This document shows positions 16,644 to 23,572 of a DNA stretch of 44,916 bases, one piece after another; position 1 is the stretch's first letter; each line of letters starts with the position of its first letter. The DNA comes from Chloroflexota bacterium (lineage in GTDB: Bacteria; Chloroflexota; Anaerolineae; Aggregatilineales; Phototrophicaceae): positions 1 to 44,916 of the forward strand of contig JAPOYT010000144.1 of assembly GCA_026706445.1 (NCBI GenBank), given 5' to 3'. The position numbers and the translations under genes are program-made. The notes below the pieces were generated by a model. The model did not search any database. It worked only from the letters and a program-made list of their open reading frames with translations, and was not told the origin of the DNA.

Positions 16644-18053
16644 CTAAGCTGAGACAAGCGGCACGATGTAACCATCATCGACCCAGACTCGCAGCCGCGC
16701 TGAAGCGACCGACGACGCCGGGAATCCTTCCGGATTTTCGCGCGCCAAGCGAATCAGCGCCTCGTCCTCGTGATAGGCAGCGAGGAAATCGTGATAGACG
16801 CCGCGATCGGGCGAAATGTAGCACCAGGGCGCCAACTGATAGGTAGTGTTGTCGCCAAGCGCTGGCAGGCGATAGTGTAGTGGCGGCTTCTTCACCGCTT
16901 TGAGGATGATATCGGCAAAGCGGCTGACCATCGCCTCATGCGAGAATGCGGAATTCAAATAGTTGAGCGTCTCCGCCGACGTACGCCTGCCCTCGCTCAG
17001 TATCGCATGGGCGAGCGATGCGGCGTCGTCGATGTCGCCATAGTCGACACGGTCGATATGTTCATCCGGCAGCAAATCGCGATAGGCAGCGACGCGCGAA
17101 ACGATTGGCGGCGCGCCACAGCCCAGCGACTCGAATGGGGTATTGCCGAAGGTCTCCACGCAGCTGCCGATGCACATCGTCACATCGGCCAGGCTGTAGT
17201 ATTCGGGAATGAGGGCTTCGCTGATCCAGTCGTGAAAGACGAAGACATCGCCCAAGCCCGCCTCGTTTATCGCTCGCCGCAGCTTTTCATAATAGGCGAT
17301 ATTGAGCGAGTCGCTATCCGCATCCAGCCAGCGCGGCACGAGCACGCGCAGATCGTCCCAGCCCATTTCATGCACCAGGCGTCGCGCCACCTGAACCACT
17401 TCATAGATGCCTTTGTTGGTATCGGGACGATGCGGGAAAAGCATCACCTTATGGTCGGCGACTTCGGCTGGGATGACCTCGAAGATGGCGGATGGCGGCG
17501 TATAGCGATACAGATCCCAATCAAAGCCATTGTGGATCGTATGCATACGTTCGGGCGCCGCTGGCGCGAACTGCGATACGGCTGCAGCGTATGAGGCGCG
17601 CGTGTGCCGTGAGGGCAGAATCCATTCATCGCCCTGGAAAAGAAAGGCGCATTGCAGCGTCTCGGGATAAATGATGCTTCGCAGCGATATCACGGTTGGC
17701 TTGGCTTGATAAACAAGCGGGAAGATCAGCCCGCCATCGTGGCTGTAGTGAATATCCGCGTCGGCAATGGCGTCGCCGACATAGCGCATGGCGTTGGCGA
17801 TGTGGTAAAGCGGTGTGAAGTAGGGCTCCGGATAAGGCTGCTTGAAGCGCAAGATCGGACGGATTTCGACATTTTCATGCCACTTGAAGGGCGTCATCGA
17901 GCCTTCGCGTTGGGTAGAGAGGATCGTCAAGCGATGCCCCAGCTCGCCCAGATGAAGCGCTACTTTCTTCAACTGCGCCTGCCCGCCGCCCATGGCAAAG
18001 TCGGGAAAGAGGGGTGTCATTGAAAAGACGGCGATCTTTTTGGGCTCGCTCAT
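16644..18053 (-). CDS. glycosyltransferase, GT-B fold (GT4-like)
   Basis: A 469-aa cytoplasmic or membrane-peripheral glycosyltransferase. The N-terminal domain has the glycine-rich loop FAMGGGQAQLKKVALHL (residues 19-35), typical of GT4 acceptor domains. The donor domain shows MLFPHRPDTNKG and the nucleotide-sugar motif ETFGNTPFESLGCGAPPIV, the E-x7-E block of retaining GT-B enzymes. An extra C-terminal part of about 80 residues follows (HYRLPALGDNTTYQLAPWCYI) and is not typical. The sugar donor and acceptor are unknown. No other polysaccharide gene is nearby. Confidence 0.88.
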   Translation of the reverse strand: MSEPKKIAVFSMTPLFPDFAMGGGQAQLKKVALHLGELGHRLTILSTQREGSMTPFKWHENVEIRPILRFKQPYPEPYFTPLYHIANAMRYVGDAIADADIHYSHDGGLIFPLVYQAKPTVISLRSIIYPETLQCAFLFQGDEWILPSRHTRASYAAAVSQFAPAAPERMHTIHNGFDWDLYRYTPPSAIFEVIPAEVADHKVMLFPHRPDTNKGIYEVVQVARRLVHEMGWDDLRVLVPRWLDADSDSLNIAYYEKLRRAINEAGLGDVFVFHDWISEALIPEYYSLADVTMCIGSCVETFGNTPFESLGCGAPPIVSRVAAYRDLLPDEHIDRVDYGDIDDAASLAHAILSEGRRTSAETLNYLNSAFSHEAMVSRFADIILKAVKKPPLHYRLPALGDNTTYQLAPWCYISPDRGVYHDFLAAYHEDEALIRLARENPEGFPASSVASARLRVWVDDGYIVPLVSA

Positions 18054-18153
18054 GTCTTGATGAAACTCATCCGTCCATGTTTGACTGTAAGGTCACGAGT
18101 CCCTGCAGACTGCGTTGTGAAAGAGAACTGTATCCCTCTGTGCCGGCGGTCAG

Positions 18154-18166
18154 TGTCTACGCGCCC
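18154..18166. repeat. TGTCTACGCGCCC repeat, copy 1
   Basis: The 13-nt word TGTCTACGCGCCC occurs here and twice at 21547-21581, always between genes. It abuts the CACAGAG-type repeat at 18167-18198. The 205-bp gap between the glycosyltransferase and pyrH (18054-18258) holds only these repeats. Confidence 0.55.
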
Positions 18167-18198
18167 CTCTGTGTTGCCTCGTTTCCTCTGTGGTGAAG
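18167..18198. repeat. CACAGAG-type dispersed repeat, copy 2
   Basis: CTCTGTGTTGCC...TGTGGTGAAG matches 8926-8957 at 29 of 32 positions. On the minus strand it reads TTCACCACAGAGGAAACG, the form often seen dispersed in environmental bacteria. Confidence 0.6.
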
Positions 18199-18258
18199 CC
18201 TGTGAATCTACTTGCACTTTATGTCCTCACAAGCGTGTCTACAGGTAGCGGCCAAGCC

Positions 18259-19017
18259 CTAAAGCGGCAAGGATGGTTGACGTCCAGGCGCCTCGCTGAT
18301 CAAAGTGCCGACGCACTGTTCCCCTTGCAGCGCTTTGACCAAGTCATGCGGATTCCAGAAATTGAGTACGATGATTGGCATGGCGTTTTCTTGGCAAAGC
18401 GTGAACGCGGTTGTATCCATCACTCGCAGTTGCTGATTGAGCACATCCTGGTAACTCAGTTGACTGAAGCGCGTCGCGTCCGGATTCTCCAGCGGGTCGG
18501 CTGAGTAGACGCCATCCACCTTGGTCGCCTTGACGATGACATCGGCGTGGATTTCGCTGGCGCGCAGGGCGGCAGCCGAGTCGGTCGTGAAGTAGGGGTT
18601 GCCGATGCCGCCTGACAGGATGACCACTCGTCCTTTCTCCATGTGCCGGATCGCCCGCAAGCGTATATAGGGTTCCGCCACTGAATTCATCTCGACGGCG
18701 GTTTGCACGCGGGTAACAATGCCCAGTCGCTCAATGGCGTCTTGCAGCGCCAAGCCGTTCATCACCGTGGCGATCATGCCCATGTGGTCGGCTGTGCTGC
18801 GGTCCATGCCGAGTTTCGCCGCCGGTTCGCCGCGCCACAAATTGCCGCCGCCAATCACGATGGCGACTTGCATGCCCAACTGATAAACCGCCTGTACGCG
18901 CTGCGCGATATAGGCTGACTTCTCCGGATCAATGCCCATGCCTGTGTCGCCAGCCAGGGCTTCTCCACTCAGTTTCAACAAAACGCGCTGGTATGGCAAC
19001 TGGTCATTCGCCGTCAT
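18259..19017 (-). CDS. pyrH: UMP kinase
   Basis: A 252-aa amino-acid-kinase-family enzyme (UMP + ATP to UDP + ADP, EC 2.7.4.22), hexameric in most bacteria. Visible landmarks are LLKLSGEALAG (phosphate loop), VIGGGNLWRG (UMP site), the DHMGMIATVMNGLALQDA block and PYFTTDSAAALRA-EI. AAGGAG is 5 nt before the ATG. It belongs to the rpsB-tsf-pyrH group, but here a MerB-like gene (19077-19757) lies between tsf and pyrH with only 59 bp to pyrH. frr, the usual next gene, does not follow. Confidence 0.97.
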   Translation of the reverse strand: MTANDQLPYQRVLLKLSGEALAGDTGMGIDPEKSAYIAQRVQAVYQLGMQVAIVIGGGNLWRGEPAAKLGMDRSTADHMGMIATVMNGLALQDAIERLGIVTRVQTAVEMNSVAEPYIRLRAIRHMEKGRVVILSGGIGNPYFTTDSAAALRASEIHADVIVKATKVDGVYSADPLENPDATRFSQLSYQDVLNQQLRVMDTTAFTLCQENAMPIIVLNFWNPHDLVKALQGEQCVGTLISEAPGRQPSLPL

Positions 19018-19076
19018 GCTCGCTCCTTAATCGTTTGCCACAAGGAATATTCGCCGAAAATCGGGCTAGAGTCAAA

Positions 19077-19757
19077 TCAATTTGGCGGCATCGTCCAGAA
19101 GTCATCGGTTAAGCCGAGCGCGCGAAAAACTGCGATGGCTTCGTCAACTGCGCGGCCGCGGAAGCGCGGCGACATCCGGTCGTGATACCAGCGCCCGGAG
19201 AGTTCCCACACTTGGTCCAGCGTCAGTACAGCGCCTCGCCTGCGCTTCTCAATTCGGCGCCATTCCTCAATTTCCGCTTCCGACCGGAAGAGCAGAATCG
19301 TCCCTCAAGTATCTACGATGTCGTCATACCATTGGCGAAACGGCTTGGCAAAATGCGCCAATTTTCTGCCCCCGCCGATCAGCTTTCCCTTTTCCACGCC
19401 ATATTCGACCAGTTCGCCGCTTAAAGGATGGCGCGCCTTAATGCGGGCGTCCGCGCCGAGCATGGCCGGAATGCCGAGCGAATCCCAGACGCAATTGGCG
19501 TAGAACGCGGTCCTGCCGATGAATACGCGATAATCCGTCGGCGCCGCCGAAAAGGGGTTCGCCATCAGGATTTCGCCGCTTCCCGCCTCCAACACCAGCG
19601 CGTGAGCATCGTGCAAGCGCTGCAGCGCCTGCCGCGCCTCTGCTTCGGCAATCGCGAAGCGCGCGCCCAAGGCCCGAGCGCTTGGGGCATGCCCGCTCGC
19701 GGCTATCGCCTGATAGATATAGAGGCGAATGTCCCAATCGGCTTCAGTCAGATCCAT
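19077..19757 (-). CDS. alkylmercury lyase (MerB)-like protein, predicted selenoprotein (UGA at codon 151)
   Basis: Reading through one in-frame UGA (19305-19307), the ORF encodes 226 aa, close to MerB's usual length. Residues 1-65 form the winged-helix domain usual in this family (ADWDIRLYIYQAIA...LHDAHALVL), followed by MANPFSAAPTDYRVF and the active-site CVWD (Cys89, Asp92), which matches Cys96-x-x-Asp99 of MerB. WYDDIVDT-UGA-GTILLFRSEAE places the UGA 62 residues after Cys89; MerB Cys159 is 63 after Cys96. The 75 codons after the UGA keep family-like sequence (VLTLDQVWELSGRWYHDR, ALGLTDDFW) and end at a normal stop. A SECIS-like hairpin follows the UGA. I infer Sec151. Known MerB cleaves carbon-mercury bonds; whether this member does is open. 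The alternative is a nonsense mutation or sequencing error. Confidence 0.8.
19272..19297 (-). promoter_or_regulatory. putative bacterial SECIS element
   Basis: In mRNA sense, after the UGA, ten bases precede the hairpin. The lower stem is UUCUG / CGGAA (including one G-U pair), then a 2-nt 5' bulge (CU), the upper stem CUUCC / GGAAG, and a GGUC tetraloop at 19285-19282. The loop begins 19 nt after the UGA. In E. coli fdhF the loop is also GGUC, 18 nt after its UGA, with a bulged U on the 5' side. The match to SelB-recognition features is close, although here the bulge lies 5 bp below the loop. Energetics were not computed. Confidence 0.75.
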
Positions 19758-19807
19758 GATTCTGTACAGACGAAGAAGGGATCAGCATTGCGCTAATCCC
19801 CGTGTTA

Positions 19808-19837
19808 ATTTTGACGCTTGTCCTCATGCTATGCCAA
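19808..19837 (-). promoter_or_regulatory. weak promoter candidate for the MerB-like gene
   Basis: Minus-strand TTGGCA (-35, 5/6), 18-nt spacer, CAAAAT (-10, 4/6), in the 100-bp gap after tsf. It could drive the MerB-like gene and pyrH separately from rpsB-tsf. Confidence 0.3.
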
Positions 19838-19857
19838 TGAGCCGCCTGCCGCCCACG

Positions 19858-20463
19858 CTACTTTCCGTCTCCGATTGCGAAGCGCTGGAAGCGGCCAATG
19901 TGGATCGTCTCGCCCACCTCGGCGACCGTCTCCTGCAGGTATTGGCTTATCGTCTTGTCATCGTCTTTGATGAAGGCTTGCTCCATCAGCACAATCTCTT
20001 CGTACCATTTGTTCAGGCGGCCCGCGACGATTTTCTCGGCGATATGTTCCGGCTTGCCTTCGTCCAGCGCGCGCTCCAGCTGAATGCGCGATTCGGCCTC
20101 CACGATGTCGCCCGGCACATCTTCCCGCTTGACGTATTTGGGGCTCATATTGGCAATGTGCATGGCGATGTCTTTGGCGAAAGCTTTGAAGCGGTCGGTC
20201 GCGGCGACGAAATCCGTCTCGCAATTGACTTCCACAATCACTGCCAGCCGATTATCGAAATGCAGGTAATTGCCGATGACGCCTTCGTTGGCGCTGCGCC
20301 CCTTGCCTTGCAGCTTGATGCCATCCTTCAGCGCCTTTTCCCGCAGGAATGCGGCGGCCGCCTCCAGGTCGCCATCGTGCTGCTCCAAAGCCTTCTTGCA
20401 ATCCAGGGGACCGGCGCCAGTTATGTCCCGCAGTGCCTTTACCTCTTTTGCGCTTACTGCCAT
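19858..20463 (-). CDS. tsf: elongation factor Ts
   Basis: The 201-aa nucleotide exchange factor for EF-Tu. The N-terminal UBA-like domain (EVKALRDITGAGPLDCKKALEQHDGDLEAAAAFLRE) and the core NCETDFVAAT motif that contacts EF-Tu are intact. It is the short form (about 200 aa), with a reduced dimerisation domain, as in Thermus, cyanobacteria and Chloroflexota, not the roughly 280-aa proteobacterial form. It follows rpsB by 35 nt on the same strand. Confidence 0.97.
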   Translation of the reverse strand: MAVSAKEVKALRDITGAGPLDCKKALEQHDGDLEAAAAFLREKALKDGIKLQGKGRSANEGVIGNYLHFDNRLAVIVEVNCETDFVAATDRFKAFAKDIAMHIANMSPKYVKREDVPGDIVEAESRIQLERALDEGKPEHIAEKIVAGRLNKWYEEIVLMEQAFIKDDDKTISQYLQETVAEVGETIHIGRFQRFAIGDGK

Positions 20464-20498
20464 ATTTCGATTTGTCTCCGTGCTACTGAGTGGATGCC

Positions 20499-21416
20499 TT
20501 AGTCTTCGCTCTTGCTCTCGCTTGCGCCTTCGCCGACAGCTTCCGTTTCGCCGCCGTTCGCGCTGGTCTCGCCTTCGCCCTCGCCACGTCCACCTTCTTC
20601 GTCACCGAATAGATTGGTATCGCGCAATTTCGCCAATGTCGACTCGCCGAGCAGATCTTCATCGGCGAGCTCTTCGTCGTAGGCGTCGGTGAATGTCTCT
20701 TCCTCTTCTTCTTCAATGCCGGCCGACTGACGCAAATTGCGCCCCTCGATTACGGCATCAGCCAGCGCGCTGATCAAGAGCCGAATCGAGCGCATGGCAT
20801 CATCGTTGGCTGGCAGGATATGGTCGACCATATCGGGGTTGGCATTGGTATCGACCAGCGCCATCACCGGTATCTTCAGGATATTGGCTTCCTTGACGGC
20901 GGTGAATTCGCGCTCGGCGTCCACCGCGATCAGGAGATCGGGCACGCGCGTCATCTCGCGGATGCCGCCTAAGCGCAATTGCAGCTTGGCGATTTTGCGC
21001 TCCAGCACCAGCCCCTCTTTTTTCGTCAGCCGGTCGAATTCGCCGGCGTCGCGCCGCTGCTCCAGCTGTTTCAAGGTGTCGATGCGGCTGCGAATTGTCT
21101 TCCAGTTGGTTAGCGTGCCGCCAAGCCAGCGATAATTGACATAAGGCATCGCGCAGCGCTCGGCTTCACGCTGGACGATTTCCTGCGCCTGGCGTTTGGT
21201 GCCGACAAAGAGCGCCGATCCGCCGCCGGCGACGAGATTGGCGATCATGTCGTGAAAGCTGTTCAGATTCTTGAGGGTGATCTGCAAGTCGATGATGTGA
21301 ATCCCGTTGCGCTGGGTGAAGATGAATTCATCCATCTTGGGATTCCACTTATTGGTGCGATGCCCGAAGTGGACACCTGTTTCGAGCAGGGTACGCATTT
21401 GCACGGCTGAAGGCAT
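20499..21416 (-). CDS. rpsB: 30S ribosomal protein S2
   Basis: A 305-aa small-subunit protein beginning MPSAVQMRTLLETGVHFGHRTNKWNPKM, a diagnostic S2 N-terminus. The core includes FVGTKRQAQEIV, NYRWLGGTLTNWKTI and ALVDTNANPDMVDHILPANDDAMRSI. AAGGAG is 7 nt before the ATG at 21414-21416; an open frame 27 codons upstream is not S2-like. The protein has an added tail of about 70 residues, very rich in Glu/Asp/Gly, which most S2 proteins lack. It heads the rpsB-tsf group behind the promoter at 21603-21631, with a leader of about 180 nt. Confidence 0.97.
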   Translation of the reverse strand: MPSAVQMRTLLETGVHFGHRTNKWNPKMDEFIFTQRNGIHIIDLQITLKNLNSFHDMIANLVAGGGSALFVGTKRQAQEIVQREAERCAMPYVNYRWLGGTLTNWKTIRSRIDTLKQLEQRRDAGEFDRLTKKEGLVLERKIAKLQLRLGGIREMTRVPDLLIAVDAEREFTAVKEANILKIPVMALVDTNANPDMVDHILPANDDAMRSIRLLISALADAVIEGRNLRQSAGIEEEEEETFTDAYDEELADEDLLGESTLAKLRDTNLFGDEEGGRGEGEGETSANGGETEAVGEGASESKSED

Positions 21417-21546
21417 TAGGGAACTCCTTGGGGTTACGGTGTTTGATTCTCGCACATCATTCATCCTCCGGTGACAATCCGCCTCGACGGACAACACCCA
21501 CCGCGAGTCCTGATGTGTGGGATTTGAAATCGCTCCCGCCGGGCAA

Positions 21547-21581
21547 TGTCTACGCGCCCGCAGGGCCGTGTCTACGCGCCC
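21547..21581. repeat. tandem TGTCTACGCGCCC repeats in the rpsB leader
   Basis: Two exact 13-nt copies (21547-21559 and 21569-21581) are spaced by CGCAGGGCCG and lie within the transcribed leader predicted for rpsB. A third copy is at 18154-18166. Confidence 0.6.
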
Positions 21582-21602
21582 TTTGGCTCGATTCCGCCGC
21601 GA

Positions 21603-21631
21603 ATTCTATCATAAAGGTCGCGCGACAGCAA
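21603..21631 (-). promoter_or_regulatory. promoter of rpsB-tsf
   Basis: Minus-strand TTGCTG (-35, 3/6), exactly 17 nt spacer, TAGAAT (-10, 5/6). It is placed properly to give a leader of about 180 nt for rpsB. Confidence 0.5.
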
Positions 21632-21674
21632 TGATTGGTTTATTCGCCATGCGGGCCGCGGAAAGGCGCAGCGC

Positions 21675-22793
21675 TTAAGCGAAGGCCGCGTCCAGAATCT
21701 CCTCCAAAGCCGCAATGAAAGCCTGGTTGCTCTCCCGCGTTCCCGCGCTCACTCGCATGCCATAAGGCAAATTGTTGCGCGTCTGCGTCCGCAGCAAAAA
21801 GCCGCGCGCATGCAGCTGCCGGTTGAGGTCCTCCGCCGGCATACGCGTTTCAAACATGATGAAATTTGCCGACGATTCCCAATACTTGATATCGAGCCGG
21901 TCAAATTGGCTGCAAAGCCAAGCCACTTCCCCGCGCAAAAAGTCGATGCAGCGCCGTACATGCGCTTGATCCTGGCAGGCGGCGATGCCGGCCGCCAGCG
22001 CCAGCTTGTTCTGATGGAAGCCGCGATGCAAACCGGCGATGGTATTGGCGATCGCCGGCTTGGCAATGCCATAACCCAATCGCATCCCAGCCAAGCCGTA
22101 GGCTTTGGAAAAGCTATGCACTATCGCGATATTCCGCCCTTCCAGCGCGTATTGAATGGAATCGGGGAAATCTGGCGCCTCGACGAAATGATGGTAGACC
22201 TCGTCTACGACAACGAGCACATGCTCCGGCACGCCGCGCATGAGCTCGTCCATGGTCTCCGCTCTGGTGATCGTGCCGGTCGGATTGTTGGGATTGCAGA
22301 GCATGATCATTTTGGTCGATTCGTTGACGGCGCCCAACACGGCCTCGGGCCGGTACCGAAACGTCTCAGGCGCGAGCGGCGCTTCAATGATTTTGGCGCC
22401 CAGCGGCTCGGCGACTTTGCGGTAGGCGCCGCTGAATGTGGGCGGCGACAGGATCACTTCATCGCCGGGCGCGAGATAAGCGCGCGCAATCAATTCCAGC
22501 GTTTCGAATCCGCTGCAGCCGGTGAAGATATGCTCCGGTTCCAGCCCCCGGCCCAGCGCGTCGCATATCGCCTGCCGAAGCGCGATATCGGAATACTCGG
22601 GATAGTAGGACAGCGTCGGCGCGACAGAATTGATCGCTTCGATGACGCGCGGAGACGGTCCCAGCGGATTCTCGTTATTCGCCATCGGATAGACCTTGTC
22701 GACGCTGCGCGACTGGCGAAGGTCTTCCGGCGAAACAAGGCTGTCTTGCCGCGCGAAAGGCTCAAGATGGGGATTGTGACGCAGTTTGCTCAT
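21675..22793 (-). CDS. hisC: histidinol-phosphate aminotransferase-like PLP enzyme
   Basis: A 372-aa fold-type I aminotransferase of the HisC group (histidinol phosphate + 2-oxoglutarate, or aromatic amino acids). MANNENPLGPSP is the HisC-type N-terminal substrate loop; MLCNPNNPTGT and VVDEVYHHF form the cofactor pocket; the Schiff-base lysine lies in SFSKAYGLAGMRLGY; the distal arginine is probably in GMRVSAGT. No other his gene is nearby, so the true substrate may be an aromatic or another amino acid. The symbol reflects family placement. Confidence 0.85.
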   Translation of the reverse strand: MSKLRHNPHLEPFARQDSLVSPEDLRQSRSVDKVYPMANNENPLGPSPRVIEAINSVAPTLSYYPEYSDIALRQAICDALGRGLEPEHIFTGCSGFETLELIARAYLAPGDEVILSPPTFSGAYRKVAEPLGAKIIEAPLAPETFRYRPEAVLGAVNESTKMIMLCNPNNPTGTITRAETMDELMRGVPEHVLVVVDEVYHHFVEAPDFPDSIQYALEGRNIAIVHSFSKAYGLAGMRLGYGIAKPAIANTIAGLHRGFHQNKLALAAGIAACQDQAHVRRCIDFLRGEVAWLCSQFDRLDIKYWESSANFIMFETRMPAEDLNRQLHARGFLLRTQTRNNLPYGMRVSAGTRESNQAFIAALEEILDAAFA

Positions 22794-22899
22794 ATAGCTG
22801 CCGCCGCAGTAATTCTCGAATTGGCCTCAAGAAGTGGATAATAGCCTGTTCGCCAATGGGAGGAAAGCTGTCGTTTGACGGCGCTCGCCGATTGGCGCT

Positions 22900-23304
22900 T
22901 CATCGAGGATTCCGAAGTAGCAGCGAACTGCTGCGCTTGGGCTGGAAGCCGAACCTGGCGTAAAAGCCTTCCAATTCGGGCGCGCAGTCCAGCATGATTT
23001 CCTCGATATGCTGCATGCGCTTCAGCAATTTGTCGAGCATTTCGGAAGCGATGCCCTGACCGCGATAGGCGCTGTCCACCACCACATCATCAATGAGGGC
23101 TCTATACCGATCATCGGTGATGACGCGCGAGAAGCCGATTAGATGGTCTTCATCCCAAACGCCAAGCGTGAAATGACTGCGATCCAACATTTGCTGGATT
23201 TCCAGCGGATCGCGCGCATTCGCCCAGCCCGTCTGCTTGAACAGTTTGACCAATTGCTCGGGACTGATCGGCTCGGTGAATGAGAAAATATATGTTGTGT
23301 TCAT
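22900..23304 (-). CDS. GNAT family N-acetyltransferase
   Basis: A 134-aa acetyl-CoA-dependent transferase. The acetyl-CoA pyrophosphate loop is AYRGQGIASEMLDKLLKRM, followed by the C-terminal GFYARFGFQPK strand, typical of small GNAT proteins. I start at MNTTYIFSF (23302-23304); the frame extends 33 codons upstream with low-complexity Ser/Glu-rich sequence that is not family-like. The substrate is unknown. It is separated from the divergent esterase-fold gene by about 270 bp. Confidence 0.85.
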   Translation of the reverse strand: MNTTYIFSFTEPISPEQLVKLFKQTGWANARDPLEIQQMLDRSHFTLGVWDEDHLIGFSRVITDDRYRALIDDVVVDSAYRGQGIASEMLDKLLKRMQHIEEIMLDCAPELEGFYARFGFQPKRSSSLLLRNPR

Positions 23305-23572
23305 GGTTTTGCCCCAGGCTCGGTCCTCGCTTGGCGCGACACGCGAGACCGGTGCTGACTCAGATTCGGACTCTCGTGACGATCCCACATCATCATACAG
23401 CATTCGGGCGAACCCCGTTGCGAAATGCTGCGCATTGTCATCGAGGCAGCCTCAAACGACGGCAGGCGACACATAGGCCGGTGTCAGGCTAGCCTAGCTG
23501 GCGTCAATCGTGTTTTTGCTCAGGCGGCGCAGGTGCTACAATGGGGCTGTCGCTGCCGCAGCGGCGAGGGGG

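Noticed and set aside
19077-19304. A frameshift joining two separate genes at the MerB-like locus
   Set aside because: Both halves are in the same frame with only a single UGA between them, and the family-like sequence is continuous, so no shift is needed.
19305-19307. UGA recoded as tryptophan, glycine or another sense codon genome-wide
   Set aside because: UGA is an ordinary stop elsewhere in the window, including the end of the MerB-like gene itself (19077-19079), the aldo/keto reductase and araB.
21810-22841. 343-codon open frame antisense to the HisC-like gene
   Set aside because: The minus-strand PLP enzyme is complete and well supported. The antisense frame is a shadow typical of GC-rich DNA.
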